Assembly (NCBI GenBank): GCA_902627045.1
Contig: CACOHP010000008.1
Span: 1-34,474, forward strand
DNA length: 34,474 nt
From: an uncultured Pelagibacteraceae bacterium
GTDB lineage: Bacteria; Pseudomonadota; Alphaproteobacteria; Pelagibacterales; Pelagibacteraceae
Reading direction: 5' to 3'
Shown: positions 17,719 through 27,407 of the stretch, one piece after another
How positions within the stretch are numbered: position 1 is the first letter of the stretch
Layout of the letters: every line of letters begins with the position of its first letter
Notes under the pieces: model-generated
What the model saw: the letters and a program-made list of their open reading frames with translations, nothing else
The model's database searches: none
Told to the model about the DNA's origin: nothing
Translations under genes and position numbers: made by a program

Positions 17719-18342
17719 ATGGGTAAATATAAACTTACTTGGAAAGATCTTACATGGAGAGATTTTAAAATTTACCTGTTTGCTCTTTTTAAAGCTTTCA
17801 TCCCCAAAAAAAAAATTAAAAATCTTGATGATCTCGAGGAATTTATTCAATCTAAGTCAGCCTGGGTAACCCAGGTTACTCTTTATGGGTATTTAAAAAC
17901 TAGAATGGGAACACGCTATGTTCTTCACTTTGAAAATGATAAATTTATGTCATCAGTTAACTTAGCAAAATGGAATATTTATTCAGTAGCTCTGCAAGAT
18001 CTTACTTTATATACTTTTTCTTACCTTAAGAATAATTTTAATTACAATGATTTTAAAAAATCAAAGGAAATTTTTTTAAAAATTTTAGATGATGAAATTT
18101 CCAATAAAATGCCACTTAATATTATAGAAGATGCAAAAAATAATTTTAGCGAAAGGTTGCATAAGGTAAATTGGGATAACTATTACAATGATCTTCCATT
18201 TAACCCGAGCGCCTTATCTTTATATAAATGGGCACCTATTGCGGAAGAATTAAAAACTTTAGATAGAAAAATTGTTTTAAATTCAGTTATCTTAAAATGG
18301 GACACCGTTAAAAAAGAATTTCAAGAAAGAATAAATTTTTAA
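17719..18342 (+). CDS. Unknown protein between the symporter and acetyl-CoA synthetase
   Basis: 207 residues, soluble, rich in aromatic residues (many Trp and Tyr) with a positively charged first third. No signal peptide; one weakly hydrophobic stretch, [10 protein letters not shown]. Recognisable blocks are [26 protein letters not shown], read as [20 protein letters not shown], and [14 protein letters not shown] near the end. I recognise no family. It overlaps the end of the convergent acetyl-CoA synthetase gene by four bases and is divergent from the symporter operon, so a link to carboxylate uptake is possible but rests on position alone. Confidence 0.75.
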   Translation: MGKYKLTWKDLTWRDFKIYLFALFKAFIPKKKIKNLDDLEEFIQSKSAWVTQVTLYGYLKTRMGTRYVLHFENDKFMSSVNLAKWNIYSVALQDLTLYTFSYLKNNFNYNDFKKSKEIFLKILDDEISNKMPLNIIEDAKNNFSERLHKVNWDNYYNDLPFNPSALSLYKWAPIAEELKTLDRKIVLNSVILKWDTVKKEFQERINF

Positions 18343-20426
18343 TTATTTTTTCTGTTCTCAACCAAACTATCAACAACTTTTGGGTCAGCTAAAGTGGTAG
18401 TGTCACCTAATTGACTGTGTTCATTTGCTGCAATTTTTCTTAAAATTCTTCTCATAATTTTACCTGATCTAGTTTTCGGTAAACCTGGAGTAAATTGTAT
18501 TAGGTCAGGTGTAGCTAGTGGACCAATTTGTTTTCTTACCCATAATTTTAATTCTCTTTCAAGATCACCCGTTTCCATTTCTCCTGCATTAAGAGTAACA
18601 TAACAATAAAGTCCATTTCCCTTTATGTCATGAGGATAACCAACAACAGCTGCTTCAGCAACTTTTGGATGTGCAACAAAAGCACTTTCAATTTCTGCTG
18701 TTCCAAGATTATGGCCTGACACTATGATGACATCATCTACTCTTCCTGTTATCCAATAATAACCATCTTTATCTCTTCGACATCCATCGCCTGTGAAATA
18801 TTTTCCATCAAACTGAGAGAAGTAAGTATCAATAAATCTCTGATGGTCGCCATAAACTGTTCTCATCTGTCCTGGCCAAGACTGGGATATGCAAAGCCTA
18901 CCTTCACCTGCTCCTTTTATTTCTTTTCCGTCTTTGTCCACTAAGCATGGTTTTATTCCATAGAAAGGTTTAGTAGCGGAACCAGGTTTGAGTGGAATAG
19001 CTCCTGTTTGAGGGGCAATAAGTATTCCTCCTGTTTCTGTTTGCCACCAAGTATCAACTATCGGGCATTTTGAATTTCCAACAGTTTTGTAGTACCACAT
19101 CCAAGCTTCAGGATTTATTGGTTCTCCAACAGTTCCTAATAATTTTAGGGATTTTCTGGATGTTTTATTTACTGGGTCGCTGCCCTCTCTCATTAAAGCT
19201 CTGATAGCAGTTGGTGCTGTGTAAAATGTATTTACTTTATACTTGTCTACTATTTGCCACCATCGAGAGCTATCAGGGTAATTAGGTATACCCTCAAACA
19301 TTATAGTTGTTGCACCATTAGAAAGTGGTCCATAAATAATATAGCTATGTCCTGTCACCCACCCAATATCTGCAGTACACCAATAAATATCTTTTGGCTT
19401 GTAATTAAATATATATTGATGTGTCATAGATGCATAAACCATGTATCCACCAGTTGTATGTAAAACACCTTTTGGTTTACCAGTAGATCCCGAGGTATAG
19501 AGTATAAATAGCGGATCTTCTGCATTCATTTCTTCGGGCTCACAATGGGCTGGAACATCCTTAATTAAATCATGATACCAAACATCTCTATCTTCGTTCC
19601 AAAATACGTAATTACCTGTCCTTTTTACAACAATACATTTTTTGACATTTGGACAATTTGTTAATGCTTCATCCGTTGTAGCTTTCAATGGTATTTTTTT
19701 TCCACCTCTAACACCTTCATCAGCTGTAATTATATACTCTGACTCGCAGTCATTTACTCTTCCCGAAATCGACTCAGCTGAAAATCCTCCAAATATAATT
19801 GAGTGTACAGCACCAATTCTTGCACAAGCTAGCATTAAAATTGCTAACTCTGGTATCATAGTTAAATAAATTGTAACTCGGTCACCTTTTTTAATTCCAA
19901 GTTTTTTCAATCCATTAGCAGCCTTCGATACCTTTTGATGTAATTGTTTATAAGTAATTTTTTGATTATCTTTAGGATCATCTCCAACCCAAATTATAGC
20001 TGTCTTATCTTTCTTATCTTTTAAATGTCTATCAATACAGTTTGCTGATGCATTGAGAGTACCGTCTTCAAACCATCTAATTTTTACATCGTTCTTGCTA
20101 TATTTAACGTCTTTGATTTTTTTATAAGGTTTTATCCAAGTAATTCTTTTTCCTTCTTTTTTCCAGAAAGCATTATTATTTTTAATTGACTCATTGTACT
20201 TCTTTAAATATTGGGCTTTATTCGCTAGTCCACTCTTAATCCATTCAGGTTTAGTTTTTATTATTAATTCAGAGACTGATGAGCCTTCTTTTTTATTTTG
20301 ATTTTTTTTATTAGATAAAGTTTTTCTTTTAATTACTTTCTTATTTTTAAGACCTTTTTTTTTGACTTTTCTTTTAGTTCTTTTTTTAATTTTTTTTCTA
20401 TTTTTAGATTTTTTTTTTTTAGGCAT
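18339..20426 (-). CDS. acsA: Acetyl-CoA synthetase with a lysine-rich N-terminal extension
   Basis: Activates acetate to acetyl-CoA via acetyl-AMP. Motifs are all present: the P-loop-like [11 protein letters not shown] (Tyr310 onward), TWWQTETGG, the hinge and A8 region [20 protein letters not shown], and the C-terminal [15 protein letters not shown] with the catalytic, acetylation-regulated Lys656. It has 695 residues where the family usually has about 650. The excess is a tail at the N-terminus: 23 Lys and 4 Arg in the first 47 residues. No in-frame ATG, GTG or TTG occurs between the first codon and the conserved core, so the tail cannot be trimmed by choosing a usual start. Confidence 0.96.
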   Translation of the reverse strand: MPKKKKSKNRKKIKKRTKRKVKKKGLKNKKVIKRKTLSNKKNQNKKEGSSVSELIIKTKPEWIKSGLANKAQYLKKYNESIKNNNAFWKKEGKRITWIKPYKKIKDVKYSKNDVKIRWFEDGTLNASANCIDRHLKDKKDKTAIIWVGDDPKDNQKITYKQLHQKVSKAANGLKKLGIKKGDRVTIYLTMIPELAILMLACARIGAVHSIIFGGFSAESISGRVNDCESEYIITADEGVRGGKKIPLKATTDEALTNCPNVKKCIVVKRTGNYVFWNEDRDVWYHDLIKDVPAHCEPEEMNAEDPLFILYTSGSTGKPKGVLHTTGGYMVYASMTHQYIFNYKPKDIYWCTADIGWVTGHSYIIYGPLSNGATTIMFEGIPNYPDSSRWWQIVDKYKVNTFYTAPTAIRALMREGSDPVNKTSRKSLKLLGTVGEPINPEAWMWYYKTVGNSKCPIVDTWWQTETGGILIAPQTGAIPLKPGSATKPFYGIKPCLVDKDGKEIKGAGEGRLCISQSWPGQMRTVYGDHQRFIDTYFSQFDGKYFTGDGCRRDKDGYYWITGRVDDVIIVSGHNLGTAEIESAFVAHPKVAEAAVVGYPHDIKGNGLYCYVTLNAGEMETGDLERELKLWVRKQIGPLATPDLIQFTPGLPKTRSGKIMRRILRKIAANEHSQLGDTTTLADPKVVDSLVENRKNN

Positions 20427-20442
20427 AAGTTAAATTTTATAG

Positions 20443-20856
20443 TTAAATTTTACTCATCTTATTCAAGATTTTCCAGCTTTTAGAGTCAATTGGCATAACC
20501 GAAAGTCTACTTTGTCTAATTAATGGTAAATGGCTTAATTCCTTGTTTTTTTTAATAGTTTCTAATGAAACTGGTGTTTTAAGTTTTTTTATGAATTTAA
20601 CTGTTACGGCTACAAAACGACCAGTTTTGTCAGTTTTATCCAAATAAGCTTCTTTAATAACCTCAACAATCCCAACAATTTCTTTTCCAATATTTGAATG
20701 GTAAAAAAAACATTTATCTCCTTTTTTCATATTTTTTAAATTTTTTGAGGCTTGATAATTTCTTACACCATCCCAAGGGGCTCCTTTTTTTCCAGCTTTT
20801 TTTTGTTGATCAATCGACCAAACATCTGGTTCAGATTTAAGCAACCAATAACTCAT
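20443..20856 (-). CDS. EVE domain protein
   Basis: 137 residues forming a single EVE domain (thymocyte nuclear protein 1-like, PUA-related fold). The sequence starts SYWLLKSEPDVWSIDQQKK and contains the family blocks WDGVRNYQASKNLKNMKKGD and CFFYHSNIGKEIVGIVEV. EVE domains are thought to bind modified bases in DNA or RNA. Its start overlaps the tsaD stop by one base, a frequent arrangement in alphaproteobacteria; its substrate is unknown. Confidence 0.92.
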   Translation of the reverse strand: MSYWLLKSEPDVWSIDQQKKAGKKGAPWDGVRNYQASKNLKNMKKGDKCFFYHSNIGKEIVGIVEVIKEAYLDKTDKTGRFVAVTVKFIKKLKTPVSLETIKKNKELSHLPLIRQSRLSVMPIDSKSWKILNKMSKI

Positions 20857-21929
20857 TACAATTGTACACCAGCTCCTTTAAGAAATGCCGCATCTTCATC
20901 CAATGGCCATCTAGGTTTTGCGGGATGGTCTAAATCACTAAATAATTTTAGTTTGAATTTTTCTAAACCAACCATTGCAATCATTGCCGCGTTATCACCA
21001 CAGAATTCTATTGGGGGAAAAATACTTTGGTAATTTTCTTCTTCACATAATTTCATTAACATCGTTCTTATTTTTTTATTTGCAGCTACACCACCAGCAA
21101 CCACAAATTTTTTTTCTTTTGGGTTGTTCATTTTTTCAAACTCATTAAAGGCAATAATTGTTTTCTTATACAAAATTTCTTCAATTGTTTTTTGGAAAGA
21201 AGCTGCAAGATCAAATTTATCTTGGTCATTTTTTATTGTTTTAGATATTTTAAGCACAGCAGTTTTTAATCCAGCAAAGGATAAATTACATCCACCTTTA
21301 TTTATAATTGGTTTTGGCAATTTGTATTTTTCTGGATTTCCTTTTTCAGCTAAAACCTCGATTTCACGTCCACCTGGAAAGTCTATTCCTAAAAGTTTAG
21401 CAGTTTTATCAAATGCTTCTCCTAAAGCATCATCAATTGTTGTGCCTAATCGTTTATATTCGCTTAGAGCTTTAACACTTAAAAATTGAGAGTGTCCTCC
21501 TGAAATCAGTAAAAGTAAATATGGGTATTCTAGTTTAGAATTTAATTTTGGGCTTAAGGCGTGTCCTTCGAGATGATTAACAGCAATAAATGGTTTGTTT
21601 GTTGTAAGTGCAAAAGTTTTTCCAAAGCTTAACCCGACTGATAGACATACAATTAAACCAGGCCCAGCCGTAGAGGCTATAGCGTCAATTTCATTAATTT
21701 TTTTTCCACTTTTATCTATAGCTTTTTTGACAATCCAATCTATTTTTTCGATATGTGATCTTGCTGCTAATTCAGGAACAACTCCTCCAAATTCTTTATG
21801 AACATCTTCTTGACTGGAAACAATGTTAGATAAAACAATTGGTATTCCTTGCTCATTTTCTGTAACTAAAGATGCTGCTGTTTCATCGCAACTCGATTCT
21901 ATTCCAAGAATTAAGGGTTTTTTGCTCAT
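20856..21929 (-). CDS. tsaD: tRNA threonylcarbamoyladenosine transferase TsaD
   Basis: Catalytic subunit for the t6A modification at tRNA position 37. Motifs are LGIESSCDETAASL, the metal-binding NHLEGH with His119 and His123, LLISGGHSQFL, DDALGEAFDKTAKLLGIDFPGG, NLSFAGLKTAV, VVAGGVAANKKIR and FCGDNAAMIAM. 357 residues, normal. It is divergent from hemC, with a 54-base gap to the hemC ATG, the same pairing seen in many alphaproteobacteria. Confidence 0.97.
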   Translation of the reverse strand: MSKKPLILGIESSCDETAASLVTENEQGIPIVLSNIVSSQEDVHKEFGGVVPELAARSHIEKIDWIVKKAIDKSGKKINEIDAIASTAGPGLIVCLSVGLSFGKTFALTTNKPFIAVNHLEGHALSPKLNSKLEYPYLLLLISGGHSQFLSVKALSEYKRLGTTIDDALGEAFDKTAKLLGIDFPGGREIEVLAEKGNPEKYKLPKPIINKGGCNLSFAGLKTAVLKISKTIKNDQDKFDLAASFQKTIEEILYKKTIIAFNEFEKMNNPKEKKFVVAGGVAANKKIRTMLMKLCEEENYQSIFPPIEFCGDNAAMIAMVGLEKFKLKLFSDLDHPAKPRWPLDEDAAFLKGAGVQL

Positions 21930-21983
21930 TCAAATAAGTTTTAATAATTGTACAATCTCAATACAAGTAAGAAATATATTTTT

Positions 21984-22901
21984 ATGAAAAAAAAAATAAC
22001 AATTGGTTCAAGAGGAAGCAAGCTGGCTATACTTTACGCGCAAAAAGTAAAAGATAAGATTATTCAAAGTGCTAGTTTTAAAGAGGAAGAGCTTCATATA
22101 AAGCCAATATCAACAAAAGGTGATCAGATTAAAGACACAAGATTATCAGATGTTGGTGGCAAAGGTCTATTTTCAAGTGAAATTGAAAAACAACTTCTTA
22201 AAAAAGAAATTGATATTGCTGTTCACGCTCTTAAAGATATGCCCGTACATGAAACGAAAGGACTTATAACTGATACTTTCCTTGAAAGATCTGATCCACG
22301 GGAAATTCTGATAACATTTAATAAAAAAAAAATTAAAGACTTAGATGTTAACTCTATAATCGGAACCTCTTCTTATCGTAGAGAGTTTCAAATAAAAAAA
22401 AAAAGGCCTGATCTTAATTGTAAACTTATAAGAGGAAACGTAGATACCAGAATCAAAAAGTTAAAAGATGGTCTTTATGACGGAATACTTTTATCAAGTG
22501 CTGGATTAAAATTTTTAAAACTTGACGGATATATTACAGAAACTTTTGAAACTGAAGAAATTATACCTAGCGCAGGACAGGGCATTATTGCTATTCAGTG
22601 TAGAGAAAATGATGATGAAATTATCTCAATCTTAAAAAAAATTAATCATGATCAAACTTACAGAAGAGCACATGCTGAGAGAAATGTTTTAAAAGTTTTA
22701 GAGGGTGATTGTGAAACTGCAGTTGGTGTTCATTCTAAAATAGAAGACGATCAGCTAACGGTAGAAGCTGAGCTTTTTTCTTTAGACGGATCGGAAAGAT
22801 ACTATGAAAAAAAAATTGTTGAAAAATCAAAGTTTAGGGAAATTGGTAAAGAGATTGGTGAGACACTAAAAAAAAAATCTAATAATTCTTATAAGAAATG
22901 A
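21984..22901 (+). CDS. hemC: Porphobilinogen deaminase (hydroxymethylbilane synthase) HemC
   Basis: Joins four porphobilinogens to hydroxymethylbilane in haem synthesis. It begins KKKITIGSRGSKLAILYAQ and contains KGDQIKDTRLSDVGGKGLFSSE, AVHALKDMP, GTSSYRRE, RGNVDTRI, and the cofactor-attaching Cys in LEGDCETAVGV (Cys243 from this start). I chose ATG 21984 (305 residues) rather than an in-frame TTG at 21948, which would only add a non-conserved 12-residue lead. It is followed directly by hemD. Confidence 0.96.
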   Translation: MKKKITIGSRGSKLAILYAQKVKDKIIQSASFKEEELHIKPISTKGDQIKDTRLSDVGGKGLFSSEIEKQLLKKEIDIAVHALKDMPVHETKGLITDTFLERSDPREILITFNKKKIKDLDVNSIIGTSSYRREFQIKKKRPDLNCKLIRGNVDTRIKKLKDGLYDGILLSSAGLKFLKLDGYITETFETEEIIPSAGQGIIAIQCRENDDEIISILKKINHDQTYRRAHAERNVLKVLEGDCETAVGVHSKIEDDQLTVEAELFSLDGSERYYEKKIVEKSKFREIGKEIGETLKKKSNNSYKK

Positions 22902-22902
22902 T

Positions 22903-23601
22903 ATGCATATTTTGTTAACTAGACCATTAGAAGATTGCTCAGGATTAGCTTTGAGGTTTCAATCGTTAGGCCATAAGATATCTCATCTTCCCTTACTTAA
23001 TATTGAAAAAATTAATTACGATAAAATTAATTTTTCTGAATTTGGGGGAATAATTTTCACCAGTGCAAATGCCGTTAAGTATTTAGATTTAAAAAATGTA
23101 GATAAAAAAATTAAGTGTTTTTGCGTGGGAAATGTAACAGAAAAAAAAGCTCGTGATTTAGGTTTTCAAAATACAGTTGCTGCAGAGGGAAATGTTTCAA
23201 ATTTAAAAGAATTAATTTTAAGAACATACGATACTAAAAATAAAAAACTTATTTATGTCAGTGGTGAAACGGTGTCTGTTGATTTAGATCACCAGCTAAC
23301 TTTAGAGGGTTTTGTTGTAAAAAGAATTATTAATTATAGAGCAAAATATAACCAAAAATTTGATGAAATTTTTATTATTAAATTGAGAGAAAATATACCT
23401 GACATAGTTTATGTTTATTCACAAAATAGTGCTTCAAGTTTTCTTAATTTTATAAAAATATATCAAATGGAGACTTTATGGATGAATACAAATTTGATGT
23501 GTATTGGTGAGAAAACCTCGTCTATATTGAATGAAATTAAATGGAAAAAAATATTTCTTTTTAATCCTGGAGAAGAGGAGTTTTTGTTATATAAAATTTA
23601 A
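22903..23601 (+). CDS. hemD: Uroporphyrinogen-III synthase HemD
   Basis: Closes and inverts ring D of hydroxymethylbilane. The family is poorly conserved; what can be seen is ILLTRPLEDCSGLALRFQSLGH at the start (the Arg-Pro and following helix), GGIIFTSANAVKYL, FCVGNVTEKKARDLGFQ and IVYVYSQNSASSFLNFI, which match the two-domain HemD pattern. 232 residues is normal. The position one base after hemC makes the call firm. The product is Lys/Asn-rich and more diverged than HemC. Confidence 0.9.
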   Translation: MHILLTRPLEDCSGLALRFQSLGHKISHLPLLNIEKINYDKINFSEFGGIIFTSANAVKYLDLKNVDKKIKCFCVGNVTEKKARDLGFQNTVAAEGNVSNLKELILRTYDTKNKKLIYVSGETVSVDLDHQLTLEGFVVKRIINYRAKYNQKFDEIFIIKLRENIPDIVYVYSQNSASSFLNFIKIYQMETLWMNTNLMCIGEKTSSILNEIKWKKIFLFNPGEEEFLLYKI

Positions 23602-23603
23602 TT

Positions 23604-24689
23604 ATGGATTTAATAAATAATTTTTCAGAAATTTTTTTATCAGTTTGGAATAAAGGGATTTTAGGTGTTGATATTTTTCAAATATTAATTGGGTTAGGAA
23701 TTTTTTTAGTTTTCTTAATCTTTAGGGGCATTTTAAGTAAATTAATATTAAAAAAATTAGAAATAATTTCAAAAAGAACTACTAATAAACTAGATGATAC
23801 TTTTGTGAACGCCCTTGAAGGACCAGCAAGATTTTTACCAATAGTTTTAGGATTTTTTATTGCAAGCTACTATATGACTTTTTCTGCTGAAAGCAGAGAC
23901 ATTGTTGATACAATAAACAGAACTTTAATAACGATATTAATTTTTTGGGTAATGCATCAAATTATTGAGCCCATTTCGTATGTTCTAAGTGGTCTTGATA
24001 AACTTTTAACTAGGGAGTTAATTGGATGGATAATTAAATCATTAAAAATTTTAATTTTTATTTTAGGTTTAGCTGCTGTTTTAGAATTATGGGGTATCAA
24101 AATCGGTCCCATTATCGCCGGTTTAGGTTTATTTGGTGTGGCCGTGGCTTTAGGTGCACAAGATTTATTTAAAAATCTAATATCAGGTATTTTAGTTCTT
24201 GTTGAAAAAAGATTTAAAATAGGTGATTGGATTTTAGTTGACGGAATAATAGAGGGTATAGTTGAAAAAATTGGTTTTAGATCTACGACTATTAGAAAAT
24301 TTGATAAATCCTTAGCAATAATTCCTAATTTTCAGTTTGCAGAAAATGCGGTTATTAATGTAAGTGAAACTTCAAACTGGTTGATAAGTTGGATTATAAC
24401 TCTTCAATATGACACGACAGTTGACCAATTAAAAACCATAAGAGATCAAATAGAAAACCATATTAATAAAAGTGATGACTTTAAGCAAAGCATTGGTGTT
24501 GCAGTCAGAGTTGATAAATTTTCAGATAGTTCGATAGATATGTATGTTCGTTGTTTTACAAAAACGAGCAGCTGGAATGATTGGTTGTCTGTAAAAGAGC
24601 GTTTAGCAATAGAAATTAAACAAATTGTTGAAAGCAACAAAGCTTCTTTCGCATTTCCAAGTCAGTCGATTTATGTTGAAAAGAAATGA
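23604..24689 (+). CDS. MscS family mechanosensitive channel
   Basis: 361 residues. Four to five membrane helices occupy residues ~20-185. The pore-helix and beta domain signature is clear: IIAGLGLFGVAVALGAQDLF, NLISGILVLVEKRFKIGDWI and GIVEKIGFRSTTIRKFDKSL, then IIPNFQFAENAVINVS. Channels of this family vent solutes on hypo-osmotic shock. Its start lies 2 bases after the hemD stop, and its end overlaps yggT by 4 bases, so it belongs to the hem transcript. Confidence 0.92.
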   Translation: MDLINNFSEIFLSVWNKGILGVDIFQILIGLGIFLVFLIFRGILSKLILKKLEIISKRTTNKLDDTFVNALEGPARFLPIVLGFFIASYYMTFSAESRDIVDTINRTLITILIFWVMHQIIEPISYVLSGLDKLLTRELIGWIIKSLKILIFILGLAAVLELWGIKIGPIIAGLGLFGVAVALGAQDLFKNLISGILVLVEKRFKIGDWILVDGIIEGIVEKIGFRSTTIRKFDKSLAIIPNFQFAENAVINVSETSNWLISWIITLQYDTTVDQLKTIRDQIENHINKSDDFKQSIGVAVRVDKFSDSSIDMYVRCFTKTSSWNDWLSVKERLAIEIKQIVESNKASFAFPSQSIYVEKK

Positions 24690-24976
24690 TAGCTATTTTT
24701 TATTTAGTTTTACAGATCCTAAAACTCTATTCATATGTTGTAATTGCAAATGTAATAGTTAGTTGGCTAGTTGCTTTTAATATTCTAAATACTCAAAATA
24801 GATTTGTTTATCTAGTTTTAGACTTTACTTATCGATTAACTGATCCAATTTTAAATAAGATAAGACGTTTTTTACCAAATTTAGGTGCTTTGGATATTTC
24901 ACCTATAATTTTACTTCTATTGATTTGGTTTATAGAAATGTGTATGAAGCTATACATTGCACCAATGATATTTTAA
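24686..24976 (+). CDS. YggT family membrane protein
   Basis: 96 residues with two long hydrophobic segments (about 3-33 and 72-92). The family motif is clear: LTDPILNKIRRFLPNLGALDISPIILLLLIW, seen here as TDPILNKIRRFLPNLGALD then ISPIILLLLIW. YggT proteins are inner-membrane proteins of uncertain role, linked to osmotic tolerance and to cell-division or biogenesis gene neighbourhoods. It sits between an MscS channel (ATGA overlap) and folD. Confidence 0.9.
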   Translation: MIAIFYLVLQILKLYSYVVIANVIVSWLVAFNILNTQNRFVYLVLDFTYRLTDPILNKIRRFLPNLGALDISPIILLLLIWFIEMCMKLYIAPMIF

Positions 24977-24983
24977 ATAAATT

Positions 24984-25829
24984 ATGATTTTAATTGATGG
25001 AAAAAAAGAAGCTGCATTATTAAGAGAAGAACTCAAAAAAGAAGTCTCTGAACTTAAATCAAAATATAATAAAGTTCCTGGTCTGTCTGTAATCTTGATT
25101 GGAGATTTAACTCCAAGTCAAATTTATGTAAGAAATAAAGAAAAATCAGCTAATGAGGTTGGACTAAAGTCTGAAGTAATAAAGTATCCCGATAGCGTTG
25201 AAGAAAAAGTAATTTTAGAAAAAATAAATGAATTAAATAATGATAAAAGTGTTTCTGGTATATTAGTACAATTGCCTTTGCCAAAACATATAGATAAAAA
25301 GAAAGTTATTGAAGCGATTGATCACACAAAAGATGTTGATGGATTTCATCCTATAAATGTCGGCAATCTTTCTTCTGGTTATGAAAGTTCAGTACCTTGT
25401 ACTCCTCTCGGATGCTACTTATTAATTAAAAAATTTGAACCGAATTTAAATGGTAAAAAAGCTGTTGTAATAGGTAGATCGAATTTAAATGGTAAACCCA
25501 TGACACAACTTCTTTTGAAAGAAAATTGCACTGTAACAATAACTCATTCAAAAACAAAAGATTTAAAAGCTGAATGTTTAGATGCAGATATTGTTGTTGC
25601 TGCCGTTGGTATTCCTGAGTTAGTAAAAGGAGATTGGGTTAAAAAAGATGCAGTTGTGATTGATGTAGGTATTAATAAAACTGAAAAGGGAATTGTTGGT
25701 GATGTTGCATTTGATGAAGTTTCAAAAAATGCAAAAGCCCTTACGCCAGTTCCTGGGGGTGTTGGTCCAATGACAATCGCTTGTTTGCTTAAAAATACGA
25801 TTGACTGTTTCAAAAGATCGCAAATTTAA
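24984..25829 (+). CDS. folD: Methylenetetrahydrofolate dehydrogenase/cyclohydrolase FolD
   Basis: Interconverts methylene-, methenyl- and formyl-tetrahydrofolate, supplying formyl groups to purine synthesis, including the PurH step. Motifs are SQIYVRNKEKSANEVGL (catalytic Lys52, with Tyr48), GILVQLPLPKHID, DVDGFHPINVG, PCTPLGCY, the dinucleotide loop VIGRSNLNGKPMTQLL and TPVPGGVGPMTIACLL. 281 residues, normal. It starts 7 bases after the yggT stop. Confidence 0.97.
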   Translation: MILIDGKKEAALLREELKKEVSELKSKYNKVPGLSVILIGDLTPSQIYVRNKEKSANEVGLKSEVIKYPDSVEEKVILEKINELNNDKSVSGILVQLPLPKHIDKKKVIEAIDHTKDVDGFHPINVGNLSSGYESSVPCTPLGCYLLIKKFEPNLNGKKAVVIGRSNLNGKPMTQLLLKENCTVTITHSKTKDLKAECLDADIVVAAVGIPELVKGDWVKKDAVVIDVGINKTEKGIVGDVAFDEVSKNAKALTPVPGGVGPMTIACLLKNTIDCFKRSQI

Positions 25830-25866
25830 TATTTAAATCATTAAAAAATTTTTGGTAAACTAAGCT

Positions 25867-26070
25867 ATGAGAAAGCCAAAATACCCATATAGAATTTTGA
25901 TTATTATGGCTATACTTACCATACCACCGATTGGAGCAACTCAACTTGGTTGGTATTTATACGATCAACAAACTGGATTTGATTATGGTATGATTGTTGG
26001 AACTTTTTCAGTAATATTAGCAGCATGGCTTATGTACGAAAAAAATTGGAGAGAGGAAGATGAGGACTAA
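25867..26070 (+). CDS. Small two-helix membrane protein, unknown
   Basis: 67 residues. Basic start (MRKPKYPYR), first helix about 8-30 ending GWYLYDQ, second helix about 40-56, then an acidic end REEDED. A second gene of similar size follows after 3 bases, so the pair is probably co-transcribed. I recognise no family. Position after folD gives no functional hint. Confidence 0.7.
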   Translation: MRKPKYPYRILIIMAILTIPPIGATQLGWYLYDQQTGFDYGMIVGTFSVILAAWLMYEKNWREEDED

Positions 26071-26073
26071 TTA

Positions 26074-26337
26074 ATGGAAAAAATTATCTTTCTTGGTTTG
26101 GTAATACCAATTTTTGGATTTGTTTTATATCTTGGCGCAACTGCAATAATGAATGGATTTAGTGCCAAAAGTGCAAATAAAATAAATGAAAATTCTGATA
26201 GTGAAAAAATTGATCCTCCTTTGGTTGATGAAGATAGTTTAAGTCATGAGCTTGAAAAATTAAATAAACTTTTAAAAGATGGAGTTTTAACCCAGGAAGA
26301 ATTTGAGAAAGCAAAAAGAAAAATTTTAGACAACTAA
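26074..26337 (+). CDS. Small membrane protein with a C-terminal SHOCT-like motif
   Basis: 87 residues. One N-terminal membrane helix (residues ~4-26), an Asn/Ser-rich linker, and a C-terminal stretch LEKLNKLLKDGVLTQEEFEKAKRKIL that fits the SHOCT motif (leucine-rich helix, K/D-G-x-L/I-T-x-E-E-F-x-x-x-K-x-x-L/I). SHOCT motifs end many small bacterial proteins and are thought to mediate oligomerisation. Its stop lies 4 bases into the convergent MBL gene. Confidence 0.8.
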   Translation: MEKIIFLGLVIPIFGFVLYLGATAIMNGFSAKSANKINENSDSEKIDPPLVDEDSLSHELEKLNKLLKDGVLTQEEFEKAKRKILDN

Positions 26338-27407
26338 TTGTAACTAAGTAATTTTTTAAGTGAGTCAAACTCACCAATTTTATAAATCAAAACATCCTCT
26401 TCTTTAAAACCATACTTGTTGGCACTAGCTTTAAATCTTTTTGGTGGCTCCATTATAGGTTCTAAAGATAGAACGAAAGTTCCCCAATGCATGCCAATCA
26501 CTTTCTTGCTTTTAAGATTTTGAGCAATTTCTAAAGCCTCCTCTGGGTTTGTATGATAAATAGATTTATCTTTATAAGGCATAATCGGATAAAAATTGTA
26601 AGCACCAATATTTATAAATGTTAAATCAATTGGACCATATTTTTGACCAATAGATTTATATATGTCTCCAATTCCTGTATCACAGGCAAATAAAATTTTC
26701 TTTCCATCATATTCAATTAAAAAATTTCCCCATAAAGTTTTATTGGTATCAGTTAGACTACGTTTTGACCAATGAACTGCGGGTAAAAATGTAATTTTCA
26801 ATTTTTCATTTACTTTTATTTCGTCATACCAATCCATTTCATTAACATCTTTATATCTTCTGAAGTATTTCCCAAGTTTAAGAGGCAGTAATACCTTTGC
26901 ATCTTTATATGGAAACTTTCTAATCGTGTATGCATCTTGGTGGTCGTAGTGGTTATGAGTTAACAAAAATAAATCTATTTTTGGTATTTCATTTAGAGTA
27001 AGCGCTGGTTCTGTATATCTTTTTGGGCCAAATATAAGTGGGCCAGCGTTTTTAGAGAAAACTGGGTCAGTAATTATTGTAGTTTCACCAAGTTTGATTA
27101 AAAAAGTTGCATGACCAATCCAAGCGATATAGTCGTCATCTTGATATTTTTTAAGATCTAAAATTACTTTTTCTTTTTCAATTACATGACTTTTTGGCAC
27201 TGTCATATCAAGTTTCTTTTTTTCTTGATTAAAAATTTTATATGACCATTTTATGTTGGCATCTCTTTTAGGTGAGCCCTCGGGATTTCTAAAAGTTCCA
27301 TCTGGCAAATGATGATAGGGTTTTTCCATTGCGATACTTAAACAATTATAAAATATTATTCCAATTAAAATACATAAAAAATTAATTAATTTTTTTCCAT
27401 TAACCAC
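26334..27407 (-). CDS. Metallo-beta-lactamase-fold hydrolase (NAPE-PLD/RomA-like)
   Basis: 357 residues. The N-terminal hydrophobic segment (residues 5-26) suggests a signal or anchor, followed by PYHHLPDGTFRNPEGSP, a signature of the RomA/NAPE-PLD-like branch. The metal core shows WIGHATFLIKLGETTIITDP, LLTHNHYDHQDAY (HxHxDH), VHWSKRSL, FACDTGIGD, and HWGTF near the end. The start is a GTG with AGGAG at 27415-27419 at 7 bases spacing; the gene overlaps the sugar dehydrogenase end by 22 bases. Family members hydrolyse phosphodiester bonds of lipids or are uncharacterised; the substrate here is unknown. Confidence 0.87.
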   Translation of the reverse strand: MVNGKKLINFLCILIGIIFYNCLSIAMEKPYHHLPDGTFRNPEGSPKRDANIKWSYKIFNQEKKKLDMTVPKSHVIEKEKVILDLKKYQDDDYIAWIGHATFLIKLGETTIITDPVFSKNAGPLIFGPKRYTEPALTLNEIPKIDLFLLTHNHYDHQDAYTIRKFPYKDAKVLLPLKLGKYFRRYKDVNEMDWYDEIKVNEKLKITFLPAVHWSKRSLTDTNKTLWGNFLIEYDGKKILFACDTGIGDIYKSIGQKYGPIDLTFINIGAYNFYPIMPYKDKSIYHTNPEEALEIAQNLKSKKVIGMHWGTFVLSLEPIMEPPKRFKASANKYGFKEEDVLIYKIGEFDSLKKLLSYN

